NCBI GenBank assembly: GCA_022072455.1
Contig: JAJVHY010000004.1
Location: 248,001 to 312,000, forward strand
Direction of reading: 5' to 3'
Length of the DNA: 64,000 nt
Source: Verrucomicrobiia bacterium
GTDB taxonomy: Bacteria > Verrucomicrobiota > Verrucomicrobiia > Palsa-1439
This document shows positions 1 through 8,469 of the stretch, piece after piece. The notes beneath the pieces were generated by a model, which had not been told where the DNA came from, made no database searches, and worked only from the letters and a program-made list of their open reading frames with translations. A program made the position numbers and the translations under genes. Each line of letters opens with the position of its first letter. The first letter of the stretch is position 1.

Positions 1-554
1 CGGCAGAAGTGACGCGGAAGCCGGCCATGGTGGCGGAAGTAGTGCCGACAGTGATCGAACCACTCGTGCCGGCCATTCAACATCTCACGGCGGATTCCGG
101 GGCCGCCGCCGGGCCCACCGAAACAACCAGTGGTGCCGGCGGTCCGGTCGTGGCAGTGACCGTGGATTCGAGCGCAGTGGCGTTTGCGGTGCCGACCGTG
201 GGGAATGTCCTCGTGCCGCTGGGAAAAGCGCAGCCACCGCCTGCCCAACCGCTGGCCGCCGTGGTACCGCTGTCGTCGGTCCAATTCGAAACCGTTCAAG
301 CGACCGGGTTGAGCGGAAGTCGGCCCGCCCCAAGTTACCCCACTGAAGCGCTGCGCCGGCGGGAACAGGGACAGGTGACATTGGTGATTGATGTGGACGC
401 GCAGGGCCGCGTGACGGCGGTGACAATCAAGGAATCGTCGGGGTTTTCGCGGCTGGATCAGGCGGCGGTCGACCAGATTCGCCGGCGCTGGTTTTTTCCG
501 CCGAGTTCGGCGCCGCGGAAATTTGAGTGTCCGATCATTTTTCAACTTCAGTAA
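1..554 (+). CDS. TonB family protein, C-terminal part (5' truncated by window edge)
   Basis: The reading frame is open to the left edge, so only the C-terminal 180-odd residues are visible. It is the energy-transducing partner of the ExbB/ExbD motor, linking the inner-membrane proton gradient to outer-membrane receptors. A Pro/Val/Ala-rich periplasmic spacer is followed by a TonB C-terminal domain over the last 75 residues or so, with the typical YPTEALRRREQG start, a VTLVIDVDAQGRV strand and a DQAAVDQIRRRWFFPP helix/strand. The N-terminal membrane anchor must lie outside the window. The next gene starts 9 bases after the stop, in the same transcription unit as exbB and exbD. Family call is firm; the receptor served is unknown. 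Confidence 0.85.
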   Translation, partial: AEVTRKPAMVAEVVPTVIEPLVPAIQHLTADSGAAAGPTETTSGAGGPVVAVTVDSSAVAFAVPTVGNVLVPLGKAQPPPAQPLAAVVPLSSVQFETVQATGLSGSRPAPSYPTEALRRREQGQVTLVIDVDAQGRVTAVTIKESSGFSRLDQAAVDQIRRRWFFPPSSAPRKFECPIIFQLQ

Positions 555-563
555 GGACAATTT

Positions 564-1196
564 ATGCTCGCCAATATCATTGTTGCGTACTTCATCAAGG
601 GCGGCCCGATCATGTGGCCGATCCTGGTGTGCGCCATCGTCGCCATCGCGGTCGTCGGGGAACGCCTGGTCTGGTGGTGGTATCAAGCCCGGCTCCGCGA
701 CCACGCGAAGTTGATGAAAATCCTGGACGCGCTGCAGCGCGGGCAGGTCGAGGCGGCGGCGGCGTTGGCAAAAGGGTCGCGCGATCCGGTCATTCAAATG
801 GTGGACCACGGGTTGAACGATCATGAGACGTCGTTGCAAATCGCGATGCAAACGGCAGCGGGGGCCATTCTGCGACGGGCCGGGCGGTTCGTTCCGGTGC
901 TGGATACGCTCGTGACGCTCGCGCCATTGCTCGGCTTGCTCGGAACGGTGACCGGCATCATGCAATCATTCACGGCCATCGGCGCATCGGAGTTGGCCGT
1001 CAACAAGGTGACCGGCGGGATCGGGGAAGCGTTGATTGCCACGGCGTGCGGGCTGTGCATCGCGATTGTTGCCCTGGTGCCGTTGAATTATTTCTCCGGC
1101 AAGCTGGCGGGGTTGCAGTACGAACTGGAAACCGCCGCCTCCAACATCGAAGTAATGCTGAATCGGCTCAAAGGCCGCTCACGGGCCACGGACTAA
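564..1196 (+). CDS. exbB: MotA/TolQ/ExbB proton channel family protein
   Basis: A 210-residue inner-membrane subunit of the TonB-ExbB-ExbD motor. The first membrane segment (about residues 14-35, GGPIMWPILVCAIVAIAVV) is followed by a cytoplasmic helical region. Two further membrane helices lie in the C-terminal half, including the family-typical LVTLAPLLGLLGTVTGIMQSF stretch and the TGGIGEALIATACGL helix. An AAGGA-like ribosome site overlaps the preceding TonB stop codon and sits 6 bases before the ATG, indicating translational coupling. Length and topology fit ExbB better than the longer MotA. The two ExbD genes downstream support the assignment. Confidence 0.9.
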   Translation: MLANIIVAYFIKGGPIMWPILVCAIVAIAVVGERLVWWWYQARLRDHAKLMKILDALQRGQVEAAAALAKGSRDPVIQMVDHGLNDHETSLQIAMQTAAGAILRRAGRFVPVLDTLVTLAPLLGLLGTVTGIMQSFTAIGASELAVNKVTGGIGEALIATACGLCIAIVALVPLNYFSGKLAGLQYELETAASNIEVMLNRLKGRSRATD

Positions 1197-1201
1197 CACG
1201 C

Positions 1202-1609
1202 ATGCGGTTCACATCCCCAGTTCCCGGCAAGCGCGCGCGGATTGAAATCATCCCGTTGATTGACATCATGTTCTTTCTTCTCGCGTCTTTCATGCTGGTC
1301 AGCGTGAACATGACCAAAGTCGAAAACATCCCGGTCAATTTACCGGTGGCGCTAACCGGGCAGGCTGATTTCGGGGCCGACATGATTCACATCGCGGTCG
1401 ACAAGAACGGCGGCGCGTGGGTCGAAAAGCAACCGCTGACACCGCGGGAATTGAACACGGTTTTAACCAACCGGTTCCAGCACAACGCAAAATTGCCGGT
1501 CTTCATCGGCGGCGACGCGGACACGCCCCATGGTGAGATGGTCAAGGTGCTGGAGTTTGTCCGCCAAGCCGGGGTGCAGAAAATTTCGTTCACGGTGGCC
1601 CCGCGATGA
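1202..1609 (+). CDS. exbD: ExbD/TolR family biopolymer transport protein (first copy)
   Basis: A 135-residue protein with a short basic cytoplasmic N-terminus, then one membrane helix beginning IEIIPLIDIMFFLLASFM. That stretch carries the conserved Asp of ExbD/TolR (LIDIMFFLL), the residue that takes part in proton flow. The remainder is a periplasmic domain. The ATG at 1202 was chosen over a longer upstream reading because it places the basic tail and helix where the family has them. It overlaps the next gene by 4 bases (ATGA), so the two ExbD proteins are probably made together. Confidence 0.88.
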   Translation: MRFTSPVPGKRARIEIIPLIDIMFFLLASFMLVSVNMTKVENIPVNLPVALTGQADFGADMIHIAVDKNGGAWVEKQPLTPRELNTVLTNRFQHNAKLPVFIGGDADTPHGEMVKVLEFVRQAGVQKISFTVAPR

Positions 1610-2025
1610 AAATCATCTCACCCTTGCCGAAAAAACGCGGCCGGTTGGAGATCATCCCGTTGATTGACATCATGTTTTTCCTCTTGGCGGCGTTCATGAT
1701 GGTCAGCCTGCAAATGCAGCATCTGGTAAGCATCCAAGCCAGCCTGCCGACCGCGACGCAGGCCAAGTCCACGGCCAAACCGGACATGGCCAACATCCTC
1801 GTCACCCGCACCGGCCAAGTCGCGCTCGACGACCGGCCCATCTCGTTTCCGGAATTGCAGACGCACATCGCGCAAAAAATCGCCGCCAATCCCGCGTATC
1901 CGGTCTACATTTCTGGTCAAAAAGAAACGCCGCATGCTGCCATGATTTATGCACTGGATTTCGTGCGGCGGGCCGGCGCGCAAAAAGTCGCGTTTGCGGT
2001 CAAGGTGGCCACCGCCGCGCCATGA
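1606..2025 (+). CDS. exbD: ExbD/TolR family biopolymer transport protein (second copy)
   Basis: A 139-residue paralogue of the preceding gene, with the same layout: basic N-terminus, LEIIPLIDIMFFLLAAFMM membrane segment with the conserved Asp, then a periplasmic domain. Tandem exbD pairs are common in TonB loci of Gram-negative bacteria, where the two proteins may form a heterodimer in the ExbB pore; that is inference here. The start codon overlaps the first exbD stop, and its own stop overlaps the start of the coiled-coil gene, so four genes form one coupled operon. Confidence 0.88.
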   Translation: MKIISPLPKKRGRLEIIPLIDIMFFLLAAFMMVSLQMQHLVSIQASLPTATQAKSTAKPDMANILVTRTGQVALDDRPISFPELQTHIAQKIAANPAYPVYISGQKETPHAAMIYALDFVRRAGAQKVAFAVKVATAAP

Positions 2026-2540
2026 AAAATCCGCTGCAAACACTCTTGATTGGCCTGGCCTTGGGACTGTGCGCGCTCTGCGCCTGGCAGTGGCATAGCC
2101 AAGCGCTCCAACATAAACAACTCAGCGCCTTGAGCCAGACCAACTACGATCAGGAACTGGCGATTCAGAGTTACACCAACCAACTGGCAACATTGGATCA
2201 ACAAGTGGCGCAGTTGGACGCGCGCCTGACCGAATCCCAAGCCGTTATTCAGAGCAACCAACTCACCCTGGCCGGCTGGCAGCGTGAAGCCGCCAGCTTC
2301 AGCAACCAAGTCCACCAATACCAAGCCGCGCTCGCGCGGGCCGAAACCCAAATCCAGCAAGCCAACGAAATCATCCGACAACAAAACACCGCCCTCCAAG
2401 ACGTCGTGACCCAACGCGACGAATTCGTCGCCAAACTCAACGCCAGCATTCAGGAGCGCAACATCCTGGTCACCCAGTACAACGATCTTGTGAAACGCGT
2501 CCAAGAATTACAGGGCGACCAACCCGACAAAAAGAAATAG
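2022..2540 (+). CDS. Membrane-anchored coiled-coil protein of the ExbBD operon
   Basis: A 172-residue protein with an N-terminal hydrophobic segment (about residues 5-22, LQTLLIGLALGLCALCAW) that is an uncleaved anchor or signal. A long Gln/Asn-rich helical region with heptad-like spacing fills the rest, ending in a Lys-rich tail. No enzyme motif is visible. It overlaps exbD by 4 bases (ATGA), so it is co-translated with the motor genes and probably a periplasmic structural or scaffold component. I do not recognise a named family; it resembles generic SMC-like coiled-coil hypotheticals found at the end of TonB/ExbBD operons. Confidence 0.7.
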   Translation: MKNPLQTLLIGLALGLCALCAWQWHSQALQHKQLSALSQTNYDQELAIQSYTNQLATLDQQVAQLDARLTESQAVIQSNQLTLAGWQREAASFSNQVHQYQAALARAETQIQQANEIIRQQNTALQDVVTQRDEFVAKLNASIQERNILVTQYNDLVKRVQELQGDQPDKKK

Positions 2541-2572
2541 CCGCCGCTGGCGGGGGCCGTTATTCTGCGGCC

Positions 2573-4282
2573 ATGGAACTTCTCCCGTTTGGAACACTCC
2601 CGCCCTACCAACCCCGGCGGTTCGTGCCGGCCACCATCAACTGGAGCGACTGGGCGCAGATCGCGCCCCTCTTCGACGAACTCGAACGCCGGGCCGGCGC
2701 TCATGACCGCGAGGCGTGGTTGTTGGATTGGAGCGAACTCAACGCCGCGCTCGACGAAGAAGCCGCGCTCCGGTACATCGCCATGACGTGTCATACCGAC
2801 AACGCCGCCGCCGAACAGGCCTACCTCGAATTTGTCGAAAAAATCGAGCCCCAGCTGAAACCCCGGCAATTCGCCCTCAGCAAACTCTACGTCGCCCAAC
2901 CGGTGAACCAACCCCGGTACGCCGTGTTCAACCGCGATTTGGCCGTCGGCGTCGAGTTGTACCGGGACGAGAATGTGCCGCTGGAAACCGAAGAAGCTAA
3001 ACTGTCCCAACAATATCAAAAACTGGCCGGCGCGCTCACCGTGCAGTTTCGCGGCGAAGAAAAAACCCTCATTCAACTCTCCCGGTATCTCGAAGAACCC
3101 GACCGCACCCTCCGCCAAGAGGTCTGGGAATTGATCGCCAACCGGCGCCTCCAAGAGCGCGAGAATTTCGAAACCTTGTTCGACCAACTGCTCCAACTCC
3201 GCCTCCAAATCGCCGGCAACGCGGGGTGCCGGGATTACATCGAGTATGCGTTCCGCTCGAAGCGCCGGTTCGACTACACGGTGGAAGATTGCCGGCGGTT
3301 TCATGCGGCGGTGGAACGCGAAGTGGTGCCGTTGCTGCGCCAGCTCCAAGCCGAACGCCGCCGGCAACTCGGCCTGCCGGCGTTGCGCCCGTGGGATTTG
3401 GCGGTGGATCCGCTCAACCGGCCACCGTTGCGGCCGTTCACCGACGTGGAGAAACTGTCAACGGGCGCACAGGAGATTTTCAACCGGGTGGATCCGGAGT
3501 TGGGCGCGGACTACACGGTGCTGCGCGAGCGGCGGTTGCTGGATTTGGCGAACCGGAAAGGGAAAGCGCCGGGCGGTTATCAGTCCACGTTGAGCGAAGC
3601 GCGGCTGCCGTTCATTTTCATGAATGCGGTCGGGGTCCAACGCGACGTGGAGACGTTGCTGCACGAGGGCGGACACGCGTTTCATGCGCTGGCGACGAAA
3701 GACGAGGATTTGTACGCGTACCGGAGCAATGTGCCGATGGAATTTGCCGAGGTGGCGTCCATGAGCATGGAATTGCTCGGCGGCGAACACCTGGAGGTTT
3801 TCTACCCGGCGGCGGAAGCGCACCGGGCGCGGCGGTCGCATCTCGAAGACATCGTGACCATTCTCGCGTGGATCGCGACGGTGGACGCGTTTCAGGAATG
3901 GATTTACGCGCACCCCGGTCACTCGCGCCCCGATCGCGCGAAGGCTTGGAATGATCTGGTGACGCGGTTTGGCGGGGATGTGGATTGGACGGGCTACGAC
4001 GCGGCGCGCGCGCATGCCTGGCACCGGCAACTGCATATTTTTCTGCATCCGTTTTACTACATTGAGTACGGGATCGCGGAACTCGGCGCGTTGCAAGTCT
4101 GGGCCAACTCGCGGAAAGATAAACGGCGGGCACTGCAGGATTACCGGCGGGCGCTGGCTTTGGGCGGGTCGCGGCCGTTGCCGGAGTTGTTCGCGGCGGC
4201 GGGGTGCCGGTTTGATTTCAGCGCGGACACGATTCGGCCGTTGATGCAGATGATCGCGACTGAATTGGATTGCGCTCGCTAA
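2573..4282 (+). CDS. M3 family oligoendopeptidase
   Basis: A 569-residue zinc metallopeptidase of the oligoendopeptidase F type. The zinc site is the LLHEGGHAFHAL motif, with His364, Glu365 and His368. The third ligand lies about 25 residues on, in the EFAEVASMSMELL segment. Length fits the M3 oligoendopeptidase subfamily (about 560-600). There is no signal peptide, so it should act on peptides in the cytoplasm. The start follows the coiled-coil gene by 32 bases with only a weak ribosome site, and it may be read from the same transcript. Substrate specificity cannot be told from sequence. Confidence 0.9.
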   Translation: MELLPFGTLPPYQPRRFVPATINWSDWAQIAPLFDELERRAGAHDREAWLLDWSELNAALDEEAALRYIAMTCHTDNAAAEQAYLEFVEKIEPQLKPRQFALSKLYVAQPVNQPRYAVFNRDLAVGVELYRDENVPLETEEAKLSQQYQKLAGALTVQFRGEEKTLIQLSRYLEEPDRTLRQEVWELIANRRLQERENFETLFDQLLQLRLQIAGNAGCRDYIEYAFRSKRRFDYTVEDCRRFHAAVEREVVPLLRQLQAERRRQLGLPALRPWDLAVDPLNRPPLRPFTDVEKLSTGAQEIFNRVDPELGADYTVLRERRLLDLANRKGKAPGGYQSTLSEARLPFIFMNAVGVQRDVETLLHEGGHAFHALATKDEDLYAYRSNVPMEFAEVASMSMELLGGEHLEVFYPAAEAHRARRSHLEDIVTILAWIATVDAFQEWIYAHPGHSRPDRAKAWNDLVTRFGGDVDWTGYDAARAHAWHRQLHIFLHPFYYIEYGIAELGALQVWANSRKDKRRALQDYRRALALGGSRPLPELFAAAGCRFDFSADTIRPLMQMIATELDCAR

Positions 4283-4330
4283 CGCGTCTGGCTATTCTCC
4301 CGCTACGGTTTCACCAAGGAGGGACCGGTC

Positions 4331-4819
4331 GTGAAGTTTCGCTGCTTGCGTTGCAGCCAGAAAATTGGCGTCGAAGACCATGCCATTGGGGTGGTCATTG
4401 TGTGTCCAACCTGCGCCGAACGTCTCATCGTCCCTCCCCGACCGGATTCCGAGTTTGTGGAGGAAATCCCGGTCACCCTTGTGCCGCCCGCGCCGCCGGC
4501 AGCGCCACCGAATCTGGCCCGGCAGTTGATGACCCGACTCGTCGAGGGGTTGATCTTTCAGCGCAATCACATGCTGGAAACCCAGAATGCCGCCGCGGAA
4601 CAGATCGCGGCCATGGAACAGCGGGTGGCCGTCATCCAAACGAAATTGCAGCGGCGGCTGGCCTACTACGAGGAACGCATTGAGACGTTGGAGGCCGAGA
4701 ATTACTTGTTGCAGCACCGCAACAAACAGTTGCTGAAACAGGTCAAACAGGTGCCGCTCGGGACGCCCCCACGAATGGCGCGGAGCCGGTTAACTGACGA
4801 GGTGCTGCTGGGCGCGTAG
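4331..4819 (+). CDS. Zinc-ribbon protein with C-terminal coiled coil
   Basis: A 162-residue protein starting at GTG after a strong AAGGAGGG ribosome site 8 bases upstream. The first 35 residues form a zinc-ribbon-like fold with two CxxC pairs (CLRC and CPTC), followed by a Pro-rich linker and a helical coiled-coil region (about 70-140) rich in Glu, Gln and Leu. No catalytic motif is seen. It converges with the TPR gene and their 3' ends overlap by 30 bases. PVC bacteria have many such small zinc-ribbon proteins of unknown role; a nucleic-acid or protein scaffold function is only a guess. Confidence 0.65.
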   Translation: MKFRCLRCSQKIGVEDHAIGVVIVCPTCAERLIVPPRPDSEFVEEIPVTLVPPAPPAAPPNLARQLMTRLVEGLIFQRNHMLETQNAAAEQIAAMEQRVAVIQTKLQRRLAYYEERIETLEAENYLLQHRNKQLLKQVKQVPLGTPPRMARSRLTDEVLLGA

Positions 4820-5719
4820 CGCCTGTTCGTAGCACTCGACGGCTTCGTTGTAGCGTTCCAGCCGGTTGAACACCCCGCCCTTGCACAAGTACGCCATCGT
4901 CAGCGACTGATCGATCGCGATGGCTTTGTCATAGCATTCAATGGCTTCGTCGAGCCGGCCAAGTTTTTCCAGCGCGGCGCCTTTTTTCACAAACGCATCC
5001 GCATTGCCCGGGTCGAGAGCGATAATTTCGTCAAAGCAGCCGATGGCGGTGTCCACTTGTTTCAGATTTAACAACGCCTGACCTTTGCCGAGCAACAAGG
5101 CGACCCGCGCGGACATGTTCGACATCTGTTGCTCGACGGACGTGCCGTTGGTGGCCCCGTGCGCCGGGGTGTCGGTTTCAAGTTCATTCAAGCGCTGTTC
5201 CAAGCGATCCAGCGAAGAACGCAGCCGGGCGCTGCTTTGTTGCGCCGGGTCGAGTTGGGCCAGCCCGGTTTCGCCGCCGCCGAGGGGATTGACCGGCTGC
5301 ATGGCGAACGGGCCCGCTTGCCGGCGGTGAATGGCGCGCACGAGGAAGATGGCGCAGACCACCAGTCCCAGCACTCCCACGCAGGCAAACAGTCCAATAA
5401 CCGTCAGTGTGAATTGGCGGGAGCTTTGGAGATTGGCCACTTCCCGCTCGCGTTGGGCGGCGGCGGTGGTGACGACGGTTTGTTCGAGTTGCGCGAGCCG
5501 GGCTTCGAGTTCGGCGGACCGGCGTTTGGCTTCCGCTTCGGCCTCAGCGCGGGCCTGCTCGACGGCGCGCATCGTGGCGGCGTGTTGTTCCTGGATGGAT
5601 TTGTAGGTGTTGATGACGTTCTGCGACCAGAGCGCTTCTTCCGTGAGATTGGTCTCAGCCCCGCGCACCCCGCCCGCCAACAAGAGGACACCAACGACAA
5701 TGAAATTGATTTTTCTCAT
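4790..5719 (-). CDS. Signal-peptide, coiled-coil and TPR repeat membrane protein
   Basis: A 309-residue protein. Residues 1-20 are a signal peptide (INFIVVGVLLLAGGVRGA). Residues 35-100 are an Ala/Glu-rich coiled coil, and about 108-132 form a membrane helix. The C-terminal third (about 200-305) contains tetratricopeptide repeats recognisable from the A-x-x-x-F-D/Y-x-x-A-I/L-x-x-x-P/N pattern. The protein therefore displays a periplasmic coiled coil and a TPR domain across the inner membrane, a layout used for assembling complexes. Partners are unknown. It is transcribed toward the zinc-ribbon gene and the two genes overlap at their 3' ends. Confidence 0.75.
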   Translation of the reverse strand: MRKINFIVVGVLLLAGGVRGAETNLTEEALWSQNVINTYKSIQEQHAATMRAVEQARAEAEAEAKRRSAELEARLAQLEQTVVTTAAAQREREVANLQSSRQFTLTVIGLFACVGVLGLVVCAIFLVRAIHRRQAGPFAMQPVNPLGGGETGLAQLDPAQQSSARLRSSLDRLEQRLNELETDTPAHGATNGTSVEQQMSNMSARVALLLGKGQALLNLKQVDTAIGCFDEIIALDPGNADAFVKKGAALEKLGRLDEAIECYDKAIAIDQSLTMAYLCKGGVFNRLERYNEAVECYEQALRAQQHLVS

Positions 5720-5866
5720 ACCCCGACGCGCGCCAGCCTAGAAAAACACAAGCGCCGAATCAATCCTATTCCCTGCGGGCGCGCCCGGCTCCGGCCGTTG
5801 CTGGCCGCGATGTTCCTTGTTGACGCACCGGCAACCGCTCACTACTTTCCCGCCGGGTTGCCATCT

Positions 5867-7294
5867 ATGAATACTCCCAATTATCAGACGTATCGCGGTT
5901 TGCCGGCGGTGGCCGGCTTGTGCACTTTATCCGACGCGATGCGGACCGGGTTGTCCGTCGAAGAATGCGTCGGCCGGCTCAAACGCTATCATTACGCGCT
6001 GAAACGTCTCCACGGCATCTTCACCGCCCGCATTACCGCGGAGCCGATCTACGAACTCAAATCCGCCTTCAGCCTGCACGCCCACTACTGCGCCGAACAC
6101 GTCGCGGCCCTCCGCAAACGCGTCGGCGAAATGCGCGAGCCCCCGCTGCATCTCGATGTCGTCCCCAGCCCCGCATTGGAAATTCTCTTCGACGAAATCC
6201 TCGCCGCGCCGACCACCGAGGCGCTCGTGCTCGGCCTCTACGAAGTCGCGTTACCGGCGGTGGTGACGGGTCTGGAAAAACATCTGGCCGACACCAATCC
6301 CCTCGTGGATCATCCGTCGCTGCGTGTGTGCCGGTTTGCGTTGGTGGAACTGAACGAAGCCGCCGCCTTCGGCCGGCACGCCGTGACGTGTCTCGTGGAC
6401 GCCAAAATCCGGCAACAAGCCGCACCGTGGTTGACGTTGTTGGCCGATTGCCTCGCCGCCGCCGGTGGCCTCGACGGCACCGCACCCCCCGCGACCAACC
6501 CCATCACCCGGCAGTATTCAGCGAAGCCCTACAAGTACGACGGGGTGCCGAAACGCGACGAACGTTTCCCCGATCCCTACAACATGGGCGTCAACGCCGA
6601 AGTCTTCCTCTACAACCCGACTTTTCCGCCCGAGCCGAAGACGCTGATGATGTTCTACAAGCGCCTCCGGGAAATTGACGTCCCGGAAATGATGGCCAGC
6701 ATCCTCGCCGAAACCCCCGGCAAGCCGTGGGACTATTACCGGGACATGACCCGACAATTGTGGGACGAAGCCCGACACGCGCTGATGGGCGAAGTCGGCT
6801 TCGTGAATCTCGGGGTGGACTGGCACAAGGTGATGATCAATTTCACGTGGTCGCTCGGCCTCAACACGCAACTCAAACCCTGGGAACGCCACGCCGTGTT
6901 GTATTTCATCGAACAAGGCCTGATGCCCAAGACCGGCAAGCGGTTCGAGTGGGAAGTCGCCACCGCGTCGGCAAATCCCTTGGCGCGGCTGTTTCAGGAT
7001 TACGACTGGGCGGACGAAGTGTTGCACGCGAAAATTGGTCGCGATTGGTACGTGAGCGAATTCAAAACCCCGCAAGAAGCGGTCAAGTTTGGCGACGAAT
7101 GTTGGTCAAAGGTGCTGACTGGCTGGCGGAGTTGGAAAGAGCAAGGGTTGACGCAGCATCGCAACTGGTGGCCTGACGTCTACCGGGATGCCTGCGACAA
7201 ATGGGGCGTCCAACCCGACCCACAGATCCTTGCGTACCACGAAACCTACGAAGCGACTCGCGCTGATCTGAAAAACATCACCGGCTCGGCGTAG
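5867..7294 (+). CDS. Ferritin-like domain protein, conserved hypothetical
   Basis: A 475-residue cytoplasmic protein. The ATG at 5867 was chosen because the upstream extension of the frame runs antisense through the TPR gene. The helical N-terminal region has Glu/His pairs (HAHYCAEH, VELNEAAAFG). The middle holds a DEARHALMGEVGF motif, the ExxH signature of ferritin-like di-iron or di-manganese four-helix proteins. The C-terminal third is Trp-rich. The length is far above simple ferritins, and I know no characterised relative, so whether it binds metal or oxidises anything is open. It stands alone, in its own orientation between TPR and LamG genes. Confidence 0.6.
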   Translation: MNTPNYQTYRGLPAVAGLCTLSDAMRTGLSVEECVGRLKRYHYALKRLHGIFTARITAEPIYELKSAFSLHAHYCAEHVAALRKRVGEMREPPLHLDVVPSPALEILFDEILAAPTTEALVLGLYEVALPAVVTGLEKHLADTNPLVDHPSLRVCRFALVELNEAAAFGRHAVTCLVDAKIRQQAAPWLTLLADCLAAAGGLDGTAPPATNPITRQYSAKPYKYDGVPKRDERFPDPYNMGVNAEVFLYNPTFPPEPKTLMMFYKRLREIDVPEMMASILAETPGKPWDYYRDMTRQLWDEARHALMGEVGFVNLGVDWHKVMINFTWSLGLNTQLKPWERHAVLYFIEQGLMPKTGKRFEWEVATASANPLARLFQDYDWADEVLHAKIGRDWYVSEFKTPQEAVKFGDECWSKVLTGWRSWKEQGLTQHRNWWPDVYRDACDKWGVQPDPQILAYHETYEATRADLKNITGSA

Positions 7295-7345
7295 CAACGG
7301 GAAGTCGCGGTCAGGCAATATCGCGGGGAGTCCTTCGCGTGCAGC

Positions 7346-8404
7346 CTATTTCTGCGATTCGTAGATTTCCTGGATTTCCGATTCCTGCAACGCGCGGTCA
7401 AAGAGCATGACCTCGTCCACGAGACCAGCGGAGTGCGTGTTGGCCCCGGTCGCCCGGTGCGCCATGATGCGGAGGTTATCGGCGGTGTCCAAGATCGGCC
7501 CGCCGTTGCCTTCACCTTGAATCAAGCCCACGCCGGCTTCTTTTCCATCGAAGTAGAACTTAACCTTCTGCCCAGCGCCACGGGTTTCATCGTATGAAAA
7601 CGCCACGTGATGCCAGTCCCCCATCGGAATTTCCAAGCCTTTGGTGATGTAGCGCAGCAGCACACCCGGGTCTTGTCCGAAAATTACGTCCAGCACTCCG
7701 CTGTTATCAGCCGCAAAGAAAAATTGGCCCTTGTAGGCACCACCGCCCCGGTAATTACTGAGGACAATGGCGGATTTGCCGCGCGGTTGCACCCACGCGC
7801 AGCCGCTGAGTTGGCCGGTGGCCTTGTAGAGCCGCGACGGCCCCAGTTCTATGAAAGCGTCCGTGCCATCGAAGTCGTACGCCCCACCGGCCTTGCCCTT
7901 TGGCGTCCACCGCGCGCCTCGTACCGTGCCGCCGTTCTGCTTCCCGCTCCCATCGGTCACTGTGCCACCCTCGTCCCGGTCGAACGAATAGTGCAAGACC
8001 AACCCCTCCCGTAGCGCCGCGAGCAGCGCGCGACCGGGCAGCGCGACGCGCAACTCCCGGATCAGGGCAACACCGACTGCCACCTGGCCGAAGACCGTTT
8101 CGAGTTTGATCGGCCCCAGACTGATGACGCCTTTGAGTTGATCGCCATTCCGTAAATCGAGCGTTGCCGTTTCGTGATCGGCGCCCATTTTGATGGTCAG
8201 GAGCCGACTCAGCGGGACCGCCATCTTGGCGTAGGAGGTCTGCACGGATACCGCTTCGAGGCTGGGGATACCGATGAGGCGCGAGCCGTCAATGAGATCC
8301 AATTCAAGCCGCAGCGGATGTTCGATTTGTTCCGTGTCAGCCCCACCGGAACTGATCAGCGCGCTTGTCAAGAAAACCACCAGAAACCAAGGGAATCTTT
8401 TCAT
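7346..8404 (-). CDS. Secreted LamG-like (concanavalin A fold) protein
   Basis: A 352-residue protein starting at an ATG that gives a clean signal peptide (MKRFPWFLVVFLTSALISSGG). The first 120 residues after the signal look like a small beta domain. The C-terminal 220 residues form a LamG/jellyroll domain with the usual GLVLHYSFDRDEGGTVTD opening, the DGTDAFIELG strand, and a GLVDEVMLFDRALQESEI ending. Such domains bind carbohydrate or act as adhesion modules at the cell surface. There is no catalytic domain. It is followed on the same strand by the LamG-unrelated beta-helix gene, with no obvious coupling. Confidence 0.75.
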   Translation of the reverse strand: MKRFPWFLVVFLTSALISSGGADTEQIEHPLRLELDLIDGSRLIGIPSLEAVSVQTSYAKMAVPLSRLLTIKMGADHETATLDLRNGDQLKGVISLGPIKLETVFGQVAVGVALIRELRVALPGRALLAALREGLVLHYSFDRDEGGTVTDGSGKQNGGTVRGARWTPKGKAGGAYDFDGTDAFIELGPSRLYKATGQLSGCAWVQPRGKSAIVLSNYRGGGAYKGQFFFAADNSGVLDVIFGQDPGVLLRYITKGLEIPMGDWHHVAFSYDETRGAGQKVKFYFDGKEAGVGLIQGEGNGGPILDTADNLRIMAHRATGANTHSAGLVDEVMLFDRALQESEIQEIYESQK

Positions 8405-8469
8405 CGGAAGGGAACTCCTGTCTGGCGACAGTAGGTCTGCCGCCATGGTCCGTCAACCACCCTTTGCGA

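Noticed and set aside
5129-5866. Upstream extension of the ferritin-like frame
   Set aside because: It lies antisense to the TPR gene; the real ATG is at 5867.
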